NCBI GenBank assembly: GCA_016295275.1
Contig: JAEDLN010000021.1
Span: forward strand, 1-17,576
Source: Kiritimatiellia bacterium
GTDB lineage: Bacteria; Verrucomicrobiota; Kiritimatiellia; RFP12; UBA3636
Reading direction: 5' to 3'
DNA length: 17,576 nt
How positions within the stretch are numbered: the first letter of the stretch is position 1; each line of letters starts with the position of its first letter. Below, in pieces: positions 7,205-15,355 of the stretch. The notes under the pieces were generated by a model, which was not told the DNA's origin, made no database searches, and saw only the letters and a program-made list of their open reading frames with translations. The position numbers and the translations under genes are program-made.

Positions 7205-8686
7205 ATGTCTTCCTTTTCAGAGTTGTTGATCGATCGGACTCGTTGGTCGAGTGTCTTTTACGCGATTGCGGCCTATTTGCTCGCAGCTTTTCTGTTTTCG
7301 AGCGTTTGGTTTTTCGGATCGTGGGAAATGTGGTGGTTTTGGGGCGTTCTCATTCTGCTGTGTGCGTCCTGTGCCTTTGCGGGCGTAGGTGCGGCATTGG
7401 ACATTTGCATGGGAAGTCCGTCGCGCCGGTATCCGGCGCGGGCGATAGTGGCGCTTTTGTCACTTGTTCCCTTTTTGGGGTATGGGCTGATCCGGGCAAC
7501 GGGAGAATCTTCTCCCGGCATGCCGATCGTTGCCATGGAGGCGGAGCGCAGCCTGCTTCTTTTTGCAACGCCTGTTTTTGTGGCGTTGCTGACGTTGGTC
7601 TGCACGAATCATCGCATGCGCCGGATCATGCTTTGGCTGTTGTTGGCCGACATGGTGCTGGTCGGGATTTGCGGGGTCGTCAACCACTATCTGACCAACG
7701 ACATGCGGATTTTGTGGGTTGCGGCCAACGATTTTCATTATGAAGGCCGTGCGAGTGCGCCCTTCTATTGTCCGAACCATTTTTCGGCCTATCTGAACAT
7801 CGGCATTTGCTATTTGGCGGCCATTTGCTGCACGCCCGGCGTAAAGCGGAAGACATTTTTGCTCTCTCTCGTCGTTGCGCTTCTGTTGACGGCGGCCAAC
7901 TCTTACTCGTTGTCGCGCGGCGGTCTGGCCTCTTTGTTTGCGGGGCTCGCCGTCGGCATTCCGCTGTTTGCCTTGCGGGGGCATCGTCCGCTCTTCCGGT
8001 TCGGAGGGACGTTTTTGGGGCTTCTGATTGCAATTGGCATCGGTTGTGCGGTCCGGTATACAAACAATCCGCTGATGCAACGGATGGAGAAGCATCCGCT
8101 TTGGCATGCTTGGATGACATCCGAGAGCCATTCGAAATTTGCCGATCGGTTTTCGGACAGTTTTTGGTATCAATTCGATCGCGGGACTTACATTGATTCG
8201 GCGCTACGGGCGTGGCGGTGCAATCCGGTTTGGGGCATCGGACCCGGGCAGCATTCCAATCGTTGGGGACAGTTTGCGGCGACGGAGGACGGGGTTCGCC
8301 CGGTAAACGGCGATCCGAAGACTCTGAAAAAGCCTCGGCTGACCAATACGTCCTACCATCTTTACGAGGTGCATAGCGATTGGACGCAACTGCTGGAGGA
8401 GTATGGCGTAGTCGGTTTTCTTCTCTTCCTCATCGCCTATTTTACGATTGCGGCCGTTGTCTTTATCCGGCAGGGGACGGTGCTCGCCTATTCGTCAAGT
8501 CCCATCATGGAGCGGGCTCTTCCGACGGCGGCGCTTCTGCTTCTTTGCGTCTACACGATTCATTCGCTGTTTGATTTTTCGCTGCAAATTCCGGCCATTG
8601 TGTGGACGATCGGGTTCCTGCTTTCGGCGGCGGTATTGGCCTGTTCCGATTCGGCGGCGCAGGCGGGTCGCGGCGAAATCAGCTGA
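7205..8686 (+). CDS. O-antigen ligase / polymerase family membrane protein (Wzy_C)
   Basis: This 493-residue protein is a multi-spanning inner-membrane protein with about 12 hydrophobic segments. It carries features of the Wzy_C/WaaL family, which joins or polymerises undecaprenyl-linked glycans on the periplasmic side. A large polar loop after about residue 290 contains NPVWGIGPGQHSNRW. The motif HSDWTQLLEEYGVVG starts at His390, and HSLFDFSLQIPA starts at His453 next to the last membrane span; both are typical of the family. The start at 7205 is chosen because it follows the fab terminator and leads into the first span; an in-frame TTG at 7079 would lie inside the hairpins. There is no clear Shine-Dalgarno and no polysaccharide cluster around it. 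It overlaps the 3' end of the opposite-strand radical SAM gene by eight bases. Ligase versus polymerase cannot be decided. Confidence 0.85.
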   Translation: MSSFSELLIDRTRWSSVFYAIAAYLLAAFLFSSVWFFGSWEMWWFWGVLILLCASCAFAGVGAALDICMGSPSRRYPARAIVALLSLVPFLGYGLIRATGESSPGMPIVAMEAERSLLLFATPVFVALLTLVCTNHRMRRIMLWLLLADMVLVGICGVVNHYLTNDMRILWVAANDFHYEGRASAPFYCPNHFSAYLNIGICYLAAICCTPGVKRKTFLLSLVVALLLTAANSYSLSRGGLASLFAGLAVGIPLFALRGHRPLFRFGGTFLGLLIAIGIGCAVRYTNNPLMQRMEKHPLWHAWMTSESHSKFADRFSDSFWYQFDRGTYIDSALRAWRCNPVWGIGPGQHSNRWGQFAATEDGVRPVNGDPKTLKKPRLTNTSYHLYEVHSDWTQLLEEYGVVGFLLFLIAYFTIAAVVFIRQGTVLAYSSSPIMERALPTAALLLLCVYTIHSLFDFSLQIPAIVWTIGFLLSAAVLACSDSAAQAGRGEIS

Positions 8687-9797
8687 ACACGCAATAGCGA
8701 TATGCCCGTGCGGCAAGCGCTCCGGACAGCGGGACATCGGTCCAGCAGCCAAGGCGACGGATGGAACGGCATCGAAGGATCGCGGCGGCAGCGGTGGGGC
8801 CGATCCCCGGAACGCGCAGGAGCGTATTTTTGTCGGCCGTATTGAGGCAAACGGGGAAAAATTCCGGATGGGCGTCGGCCCAGACTTGCTTGGGGTCCCG
8901 GGCAAGATCCAGGAAGCCGTTTCGGTCGAAGAGCAGTTCGTCGGCCTTGAAGCCGTACTTGCGGACCAGCCAGTCCGTTTGATAGAGACGGTGCTCCCGA
9001 TCGGCGCGCCGGTTTTGGCTGCCGTCGTCCAATTGGAAACGATTTTCAGGCGGAGGCTGGTAGGCGGAGAAGAACAAGCGATTCAGATGGAGACGATCGT
9101 ACATTGCTCCCATGTATCGGACGATTTCCGCATCGGTTTCCGAGGTGGCTCCGACGATGAATTGCGAGCTCCATTTGACGCGCGGATGTTCGGTCTGTTT
9201 TCCGGAATGTTCCGCGATATATCGAATCGGGCGGATGATATCTTCGTCGAATCGTTTGTAGCGGGAGACGTTCCGGAAGTATTTTTCTCCCGGCACCTCT
9301 ATATTCAGCGAGACGTGCGAGGAGAGGCGGAGCGCTTCTTCGATTGCCGCCTCGGAGGCTCCGGGAATGATCTTGAGGTGCAGATAGCCGCGGTAGCGAT
9401 GTTTTTTCCGCAAAATGCTAGCCGTATCAATGAGATTTTGCATAGCCCGGTCCGCTGTACCGGCAATACCGGAGGAGAGGAAAAGACCGATGAGGGGCGT
9501 CCGGCGGTTTTGTTCGAGGAAAAGATCTGCGATTTCATCGGGGGAGAGCGAACAGCGGCGAACGGAGTCGGTGCCATTCCGGAGCGGGCAATAGGCGCAG
9601 TCGGACGTACAGACGTTTGAGGCAAGCGTTTTGAGGATGATGCCTTTTCCGCCGGACGGGAGAGAAACGGGGTAGAGCCAGGAGCCGTCTTGGCGGCGCC
9701 GGCGATGTTCTCGTGGATTCTTTGACGTGCCGCAAGAGCAGGAAAGATCGTATTGGGAATCCGTGGAAAGGATTTTGAGGCGGTCGATGGCGTCCAT
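8679..9797 (-). CDS. Putative DNA modification/repair radical SAM protein
   Basis: The 372-residue protein is a radical S-adenosylmethionine enzyme. The [4Fe-4S] cluster motif is Cys63-x3-Cys67-x2-Cys70 in NVCTSDCAYCPLRN. The N-terminus (MDAIDRLKILSTDSQYDLSC) and the segment SGIAGTADRAMQNLIDTASILR match my recollection of the family described as putative DNA modification/repair radical SAM (TIGR03916). The C-terminal region has a helix-hairpin-helix, LNTADKNTLLRVPGIGPTAAAAI, a non-specific DNA-binding element, which supports a nucleic-acid substrate. In many genomes this family sits beside a probable DNA metabolism protein with a uracil-DNA-glycosylase-like domain (TIGR03915/TIGR03914). No such partner is in this window. 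It is the last gene of the minus operon, 39 bases after the aminopeptidase. The reaction is unknown. Confidence 0.85.
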   Translation of the reverse strand: MDAIDRLKILSTDSQYDLSCSCGTSKNPREHRRRRQDGSWLYPVSLPSGGKGIILKTLASNVCTSDCAYCPLRNGTDSVRRCSLSPDEIADLFLEQNRRTPLIGLFLSSGIAGTADRAMQNLIDTASILRKKHRYRGYLHLKIIPGASEAAIEEALRLSSHVSLNIEVPGEKYFRNVSRYKRFDEDIIRPIRYIAEHSGKQTEHPRVKWSSQFIVGATSETDAEIVRYMGAMYDRLHLNRLFFSAYQPPPENRFQLDDGSQNRRADREHRLYQTDWLVRKYGFKADELLFDRNGFLDLARDPKQVWADAHPEFFPVCLNTADKNTLLRVPGIGPTAAAAILRCRSIRRLGCWTDVPLSGALAARAYRYCVFS

Positions 9798-9836
9798 GGC
9801 TGTCGGGAAACGTCGCGGCGGAGGAAAAAGGAGCGA

Positions 9837-12521
9837 TTATTCTTTCAAGGCATCGCGGATGCGGGCGGCGAGCGCATGCGCTTCCGGGGCGATATCGGGC
9901 AAGGCGGTCTGAACGCGTTGCAGGAGGGCGCGGACGGTTTCGCGGAGCGGGGATCGGAAGGAGCGGACATTCTGGACGGCTCCCATGACCAGGATCGGGA
10001 CGTTTTCATTGACGGGCGCCATTCGCAGGAGCGCTTCTTCGAGCCATTGGAGGCCGCGCGGCGTCCACAGCTGCAGGTTGTTGCGTGCCAGTGCGCCTTG
10101 GAGCGCGCGTGCGTAGCTCGGATGTTCCGGGTGGTATTCGGGCGTATTTTCTTCCTGCTCCGCCCAGTCGAAGACGTCCGGAATCGGAAGAGAGCCGAGC
10201 GTTGCCAGGTAGACGCTATAGCCCGATACATGGCGGACGGCGTCCTTTCGCATGCGGGCAAGCAAATTGCGGGCGGCATCGGTTTGCCCTGCCGCAATGG
10301 TGGCTCGAATGGCATCGGCCATTTCGTCGACGCAAACGGCGCGATCGAAGAGTGCGCGGAAGTCAGCCGCGATGCGGGAATCGCCGGTTCGCGCGTAGAG
10401 CGAGCCGAGTGCGCGTGCAAGAGCCCGGAGGGGCAGGATTCGCGGGAAGGCGGTCGGGTTGCGCGATGCCTCCGCATAGGCTGCCTCACAAGCGGATTTC
10501 CAGGCATTGCGCAGCGGTTCGGCGCCGATTGCCGCGGATGCGGCGCGGCGGAGCGCTTCTGCCGCCTGTGCGCGTTCCAGCGCACGGGGCAGGTACTCTC
10601 GGTCGAGAAGATCTTCGGAAACGGTCAGCATTCTGGCGCGAACGCTTTCGTGCAAATCGGTTTGCACGAGCAGGGCGCGGAAGGCGTCGAACCATGGAGA
10701 GCCGGGTGTGACGGGGAACGGGGTCTCCGGGTTTTCGATATGGCGGATGAGGATGGAATCGGTCAATGCCGCAAAAGCGGTGGCGCGGCCGACGGGGGAG
10801 GGGTGGACGGCGGCGGAAAGCGCCAAGGTTTCCGGTGTTGCGGACGTGTCGTGAAAGACGCCGTAGAAGGGTCCGTCGGAATTCCAGTCCAAAAAGGCGG
10901 GTTGCCCAAGGATACCATCGAAGCTCCATTCCTGTTCCGGTTTCTCCAGAACAAGCAGTCGGTCGGAATCGGGAATGACGTATCCCTCTGCGGTGACGGC
11001 GCGAATCCGGAAGGGAACGACGAATGGGGTCGTTTCCGGCGGATTCCGTTCTTGGCGGAGGGTAACGCACAATCGCTTTGCGGCGGCGTCATAGCGCCAC
11101 GAGCCGGTGATTTTCGGATAACCGGACGAGAAGAGCCAGGGTTGGAAGAAACGGTTCAGCAAGTCGGCATCGGGGGCAAAATCGCGGAATACTTCGAGGA
11201 AGTCCTCCGTATTCGCATTGCCCTTGTCGAATTTCCGGAAATAGGTTTTGGTCGCCTCGCGGTAACGGTCATCCCCGATGAGCACGCGCAGCATTCCGAG
11301 AATTTCCGGGGCTTTCTGATAGGTAACGCCGTCCACGACATCGTCGGGATGGTCGAAACCTTCCCGAACGATTGGAGCGGCGGCATGTGCATCTTCTGCG
11401 GCGATGGGTCCTCGCAAGGGATCGCGGAGCGAATCCAGTTCGCTCAGGCGTTGTCCGGCGGCATTGAAACGATCGGCCAGGTAGGCTTGTTCCACGGTAA
11501 CGGTAAAGGCTTCGTTCAGCCACATATCGAATGGCGTTTCCATTGTAACGTCCGAACCGCAGTGATTGTGTTCGAATTCGTGGACGATTACGGCGTACGC
11601 ATAGACGAGCCGGCGATCGGATGTCCAGCGGTCGAGAAGAGCGGCTTCCGTGATGATGGTCGTGTTGCCGACGTTTTCCATTCCGCCGAAGTTGGATTTC
11701 TCCATGCAGATGGTGCGGTAGCATTCCCGTTTGTATTCGTAGCCGATGTAGGCGGCTTGCCAGAGAACGGAATCCTTGAGGATTTCCATCGGAAGGAATG
11801 CGCCCTCGCGCCGGCCGGGCGGCACGAGATACTGCAATTTGACCTTGCGCCCGCCCGGGGTCGTCACTTCGTCCTCCAGCATATCCCATGTTCCGGCGCC
11901 GGCCACAAAGAGGTACGGGGGCATGGGAATGGCGTTGACATAGGTGATGCAGATGCGGCCCGGCGTGCGGGCGGGAACGGGAATGCCGTCCGGGTGCGTG
12001 GTACGGTCGACGTCCCCGTTGGTGATGAGATGGGTATAGCGTGCATCCGCCTCCAGTGTCGTACGCCAGGTGCATTTTGCCGTGCAATCGTCCAAAATGG
12101 GCATGATGCGCTGGAATCCCCATTGCTGGCACTGCGAGATGTATTGCGGCGGAGCGCCGGGTGGCGTCGTATCCCGGTAAATGCCTTCGAGGAGAGAATC
12201 GCTCGGATGGCAAACGGCGGATAGCCGGATGCGGAAAGTGTCGCCCGCTTCCATGGCATTCGGCAGCAGAAGCGTGAGTTTATGGTCCGGTTTGTCCGTG
12301 AAGGCGGCCAAGGGATGCTCCATGCCGTCCTGCAACAACGTCGCCGGACCGATTTCCAGATCGGCGGCGTCCAATACGACTTGCGTCAAGGATTCCCGTG
12401 CTTGCAACAGAAGCGTTTCCGTTCCTTCGACGCGATCGTCGAAGAATTGCAGCGAGAGATCGGTATGGAGAAGTTGGACGGGGGGACGGCGGTAGGTCGA
12501 GCGTCGATAGCGATACGACAT
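9837..12521 (-). CDS. M1-family zinc aminopeptidase, PepN-like
   Basis: This 894-residue protein is an M1 metallopeptidase that removes N-terminal residues from peptides. The zinc site is HEFEH at residues 314-318 with the third ligand Glu337, giving the required HExxH-x18-E spacing. The exopeptidase motif is GGMEN at 279-283 (GAMEN in PepN). Tyr401 in TYQKAPEILGML is the likely transition-state tyrosine. The N-terminal beta domain has the PepN-like stretch ISQCQQWGFQRIMPILDD. An immunoglobulin-like segment (about 500-560) and a long helical C-terminal domain follow. Length is close to E. coli PepN (870). No signal peptide is seen, so it is probably cytoplasmic. AAGGA at 12528-12532 supports the start. 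It lies between superoxide reductase (42-base gap) and the radical SAM gene (39-base gap). Family is certain; subfamily and specificity are not. Confidence 0.92.
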   Translation of the reverse strand: MSYRYRRSTYRRPPVQLLHTDLSLQFFDDRVEGTETLLLQARESLTQVVLDAADLEIGPATLLQDGMEHPLAAFTDKPDHKLTLLLPNAMEAGDTFRIRLSAVCHPSDSLLEGIYRDTTPPGAPPQYISQCQQWGFQRIMPILDDCTAKCTWRTTLEADARYTHLITNGDVDRTTHPDGIPVPARTPGRICITYVNAIPMPPYLFVAGAGTWDMLEDEVTTPGGRKVKLQYLVPPGRREGAFLPMEILKDSVLWQAAYIGYEYKRECYRTICMEKSNFGGMENVGNTTIITEAALLDRWTSDRRLVYAYAVIVHEFEHNHCGSDVTMETPFDMWLNEAFTVTVEQAYLADRFNAAGQRLSELDSLRDPLRGPIAAEDAHAAAPIVREGFDHPDDVVDGVTYQKAPEILGMLRVLIGDDRYREATKTYFRKFDKGNANTEDFLEVFRDFAPDADLLNRFFQPWLFSSGYPKITGSWRYDAAAKRLCVTLRQERNPPETTPFVVPFRIRAVTAEGYVIPDSDRLLVLEKPEQEWSFDGILGQPAFLDWNSDGPFYGVFHDTSATPETLALSAAVHPSPVGRATAFAALTDSILIRHIENPETPFPVTPGSPWFDAFRALLVQTDLHESVRARMLTVSEDLLDREYLPRALERAQAAEALRRAASAAIGAEPLRNAWKSACEAAYAEASRNPTAFPRILPLRALARALGSLYARTGDSRIAADFRALFDRAVCVDEMADAIRATIAAGQTDAARNLLARMRKDAVRHVSGYSVYLATLGSLPIPDVFDWAEQEENTPEYHPEHPSYARALQGALARNNLQLWTPRGLQWLEEALLRMAPVNENVPILVMGAVQNVRSFRSPLRETVRALLQRVQTALPDIAPEAHALAARIRDALKE

Positions 12522-12563
12522 GGAGCTTCCTTGTGCGAAACAATTGAGGATGGAACAGAAAGG

Positions 12564-12950
12564 TCAGCGGACCGAAACCGATTTTTCGGAGGTCCACAGG
12601 CCATGGATGTTGCAATAGGCCGTTGCGAAAAGTTTGCCGGGCTTCTGAAGAGCCACCGAGCATTTGATTTTGCTTTGCGTAATGGCCGGGCCACCGTCTC
12701 CGGAAGCGGAGGCGCCGTGCGCGCTCATTTCGAACCGTCCCAATTCGATGGAGACGTGGGAATCGGCGGGCACGAAGTGGAGCGCAATCCATGCAATGAA
12801 GTGCGTCGGCGTATTGGGATGGGGAATCTCCTTGCCGACGGCCACTTCGATCTCGAAGGGCTCGGATGCCTGAACGCAATCGGGACAAAGAATGACCGGA
12901 ATATGCTTTTCGTTTTTCCAGTCTGCGGATTGGACATAATCTGAGAGCAT
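12564..12950 (-). CDS. sor: Superoxide reductase (neelaredoxin class)
   Basis: The 128-residue protein reduces superoxide to hydrogen peroxide without making oxygen, a defence typical of anaerobes, with electrons usually from rubredoxin. The iron-site ligands are all visible: His16 in EKHIP (with the active-site Glu14 and Lys15), His44 and His50 in IPHPNTPTH, and Cys113 and His116 in YCNIHGLW. The spacing agrees with the Pyrococcus enzyme. There is no N-terminal desulforedoxin domain with its CxxC-CC site, so this is the one-iron class. The start at 12950 is fixed by a strong AGGAGG at 12957-12962. It is the first gene of the minus-strand operon and is divergent from metG; a promoter candidate and a hairpin lie upstream. 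Confidence 0.95.
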   Translation of the reverse strand: MLSDYVQSADWKNEKHIPVILCPDCVQASEPFEIEVAVGKEIPHPNTPTHFIAWIALHFVPADSHVSIELGRFEMSAHGASASGDGGPAITQSKIKCSVALQKPGKLFATAYCNIHGLWTSEKSVSVR

Positions 12951-12969
12951 GACAAACCTCCTTGCTAGC

Positions 12970-12989
12970 GGGAAACGGAATTGTTTCCC
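12970..12989 (-). promoter_or_regulatory. Inverted repeat in the superoxide reductase leader
   Basis: GGGAAAC (12970-12976) and GTTTCCC (12983-12989) are perfect complements around the six bases GGAATT. It lies between the -10 candidate (12997-13002) and the Shine-Dalgarno (12957-12962), so it would occupy roughly the first 20 transcribed bases. It could be an operator for a stress regulator or a 5' mRNA hairpin. Confidence 0.55.
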
Positions 12990-12996
12990 ACTGACG

Positions 12997-13026
12997 ATTT
13001 TAGCGCAAGAAACGCTTTATCGTCTA
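12997..13026 (-). promoter_or_regulatory. Promoter candidate for the superoxide reductase operon
   Basis: Read on the minus strand, TAGACG (13026-13021) and TAAAAT (13002-12997) are separated by 18 bases. The -10 box matches consensus at five of six bases and the -35 at four of six. It is about 50 bases upstream of the start codon. Confidence 0.45.
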
Positions 13027-13184
13027 CCCCTCATCGGCTTTTTTCCGGACGGGGAGGATTCGGGGGCGGGGCGCCACGGACGGATATCGCGGCATGCGCG
13101 TTGTCGTGCCGCATGGTGCGGCGGCGGGCCGTCGCGTACGCCGGGGAGGTTTTTTGGAAACGGGAAAGAATGGAAGTGGTTTTT
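13027..13184. other. GC-rich spacer between the divergent promoters
   Basis: The 12951-13266 interval has no gene. This central part is very GC-rich, with runs of G near 13055-13075 and a perfect hairpin GCCGCA-TGG-TGCGGC at 13108-13122. I looked for tRNA, SRP RNA and T-box hallmarks and saw none. Open frames across it look like chance. Confidence 0.4.
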
Positions 13185-13213
13185 TTGACGAAAAACGGCC
13201 CTTTTGATAGGAT
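13185..13213 (+). promoter_or_regulatory. Promoter candidate for metG
   Basis: TTGACG (13185-13190) and TAGGAT (13208-13213) are separated by exactly 17 bases. The -35 matches consensus at five of six bases and the -10 at four of six. A T-run precedes the -35. Transcription would start near 13220, giving a leader of about 45 bases before metG. Confidence 0.55.
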
Positions 13214-13266
13214 TCTCCAATCGATTTCATCTTGGAGCAGGATTCCTTTTTTGAGGAGAATTTGAC

Positions 13267-15330
13267 ATGAAAAAACGCAGAATCGTTGTTACGGCGGCCT
13301 TGCCGTATGCCAACGGCAATATCCATTTGGGCCATCTTCTGGAATATCTTCAGACGGATTATTGGGTCCGGTTCCAGAAAATGCGGGGAAACGAATGCGT
13401 TTACATTTGCGCGGATGATACGCACGGCACGCCGATCATGATCCGGGCGCGGAAGGAAAACCGCACGCCGGAGAATCTGATCGAGGAAGTGTGGAAGCTC
13501 CATAACGACGATTTTTCCGCTTTTCAGGTTGGATTCGACAACTTCTATTCGACCAATTCGCCGGAAAATCTTGCTTTTTGCACCGATATTTTCAGCAAAT
13601 TGCAGCAGAGCGGCGCGCTCATTACGCGTACGGTCGAACAGCTGTACTGTCCGAACTGCAAGATGTTTCTGCCCGACCGTTTCGTGAAGGGGACATGTCC
13701 GAAATGCGGTGCCACGGAGCAGTATGGCGATTCGTGCGAAAAGTGCGGTTCGACGTATGGATTCGACGAGCTGAAGGACGCGCACTGTGCGACGTGCGGC
13801 TGCACCGATCTCGAGATTCGCGGCGCCGAGCACATTCTGTTCGATTTGGCGAAATTCAAGCCATATCTGAAGGATTGGCTGGAACAGCACACGCCCGGCG
13901 ATGTTGCCCGCAAGTTGCAGGAATGGTTTGGCGAAGACAAGGAGTTGCTGCCTTGGGATATTTCGCGCGATGCTCCGTATTTCGGCTTTGAGATTCCCGG
14001 ACATCCCGGAAAATTCTTCTACGTCTGGCTGGATGCTCCGGTCGGCTACATGGCATCGCTCAAAAACTGGTGCGACAAGCACGGCGAGAAATTCGAAGAT
14101 TGGTGGCAGAATCCGGATGCCGAGCTGTACCATTTCATCGGCAAGGACATCGTCCGTTTCCACTGTCTGTTTTGGCCGGCGCTCCTCCATGCTTCCGGCT
14201 ACAAGGGACCGACGCACGTCAATGTGCACGGCTTTTTGACCGTCAACGGCGAAAAGATGAGCAAGAGCCGCGGAACGTTCCTGAATGCCCGCGTCTATCT
14301 CAACCATCTGGATCCGGGCTATCTCCGCTACTATTACGCCTGCAAGGTTAACAACACGACAGACGACATCGATTTGAACTTGGATGATTTTGTCCAGCGC
14401 GTCAATTCGGATCTTGTCGGCAAGATTACCAATCTCGCGTCCCGCGGCGCGCAGATGATTGGAAAGCGTCTGGACGGCCGTTTGGGAGAACCCGACGAAG
14501 AGGGAGCGGCCCTCATTCGAGACGCGCTGTCCCGGGCCGAGGTCATTGCCGGGCACTACGAAGCCCGCCGTTTTTCGCAGGTGCCCGTCGAAGTCTGCAA
14601 GATTGCGGATGCTGCCAATGCCTATTTCGATGCGCACGCGCCGTGGAAAACGATCGCCACCGATCCCGAAGGCACCCGCAAGGTTTTGACGACCATTCTC
14701 AACCTGTACCGGATTCTTGCCATCTATCTCCGGCCGATTTTGCCGGTTTATGCTGACAATGCCGCGGCGCTCTTCGGCGAAGAGCCTTGGACATGGGCGT
14801 CGCTCGAGACGATGCTCGTGAATCGTCCCATTGGCGAGTATCGCTACCTTGCGACGCGCATCGATCCGAAGGCGGTTCAGGCGATGATCGACGAACAGAA
14901 GGCGCTTTTTGCGGCTGCGGCGCCCGCATCGGCGGCTCCGGCACCTGCCGCGGCCCAGACAGCCGCATCGCCCGCAGACGTACCGCCCCTGAAGGCGACG
15001 ATTGATTTCGCCCAATTCGACGTGTGCGATTTTCGCGTGGCACGCGTCGAAAGCTGCACGGCCGTTCCGAAGAGCAAGAAGCTCGTCCGCTTTGAATTGG
15101 ATGTCGGCCCGTTGGGTCATCGGACCGTCTTTTCCGGCATTCGCGCCTACTATCCCGATCCGTCCGTCCTGGATGGAAAACTCGTCGTTTTCGTTGCCAA
15201 TCTTGCGCCTCGCGAAATGAAGAATGTCGGGACGAGCGAAGGGATGGTTCTTTCGGCCGGCATGGCGGAAACCGGGATCTCGGTGCTGACGGTTCTCGGG
15301 TCTGCAAACCCGGGCGATCCTGCTTGCTGA
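13267..15330 (+). CDS. metG: Methionyl-tRNA synthetase
   Basis: MetG charges tRNA-Met and initiator tRNA with methionine in the cytoplasm. The 687-residue protein is the long, dimer-forming type. The class I signatures are HLGH at residues 20-23 and KMSKS at 330-334. The connective peptide carries a full set of zinc-type cysteine pairs: Cys128/131, Cys144/147, Cys157/160 and Cys174/177, so it is the two-knuckle form. An anticodon-binding helical domain follows. An Ala/Pro-rich linker (about 545-573) leads to a C-terminal tRNA-binding OB-fold domain (about 579-687, starting IDFAQFDVCDFRV). GAGGAG at 13253-13258 supports the start. The next gene begins 25 bases after the stop, so they are probably co-transcribed. 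Assignment is firm. Confidence 0.98.
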   Translation: MKKRRIVVTAALPYANGNIHLGHLLEYLQTDYWVRFQKMRGNECVYICADDTHGTPIMIRARKENRTPENLIEEVWKLHNDDFSAFQVGFDNFYSTNSPENLAFCTDIFSKLQQSGALITRTVEQLYCPNCKMFLPDRFVKGTCPKCGATEQYGDSCEKCGSTYGFDELKDAHCATCGCTDLEIRGAEHILFDLAKFKPYLKDWLEQHTPGDVARKLQEWFGEDKELLPWDISRDAPYFGFEIPGHPGKFFYVWLDAPVGYMASLKNWCDKHGEKFEDWWQNPDAELYHFIGKDIVRFHCLFWPALLHASGYKGPTHVNVHGFLTVNGEKMSKSRGTFLNARVYLNHLDPGYLRYYYACKVNNTTDDIDLNLDDFVQRVNSDLVGKITNLASRGAQMIGKRLDGRLGEPDEEGAALIRDALSRAEVIAGHYEARRFSQVPVEVCKIADAANAYFDAHAPWKTIATDPEGTRKVLTTILNLYRILAIYLRPILPVYADNAAALFGEEPWTWASLETMLVNRPIGEYRYLATRIDPKAVQAMIDEQKALFAAAAPASAAPAPAAAQTAASPADVPPLKATIDFAQFDVCDFRVARVESCTAVPKSKKLVRFELDVGPLGHRTVFSGIRAYYPDPSVLDGKLVVFVANLAPREMKNVGTSEGMVLSAGMAETGISVLTVLGSANPGDPAC

Positions 15331-15355
15331 TTGCGTTGGGGGGGCGTGACGCTCG

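Noticed and set aside
8679..8686. Eight-base convergent overlap of the ligase and radical SAM genes as a regulatory device
   Set aside because: Short tail-to-tail overlaps are common and no hairpin or terminator is visible there.
9753..12224. Long plus-strand open frame (823 codons) opposite the aminopeptidase
   Set aside because: The minus-strand gene has all the M1 catalytic motifs; the antisense product has no recognisable domain.
13027..13184. Structured RNA gene (SRP RNA, T-box or similar) in the GC-rich spacer before metG
   Set aside because: No SRP tetraloop/asymmetric-loop sequence, T-box sequence or tRNA features could be found; the hairpin seen is short.
12981..13265. Small plus-strand frame (94 codons) before metG
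   Set aside because: It runs through the divergent promoter region and the metG ribosome binding site, with no homology or coding bias.
13024..15120. Long minus-strand open frame (698 codons) opposite metG
   Set aside because: It is the antisense of a firm metG, with an Arg/Ile-rich, low-complexity product and no motif. It is a by-product of GC-biased codons.
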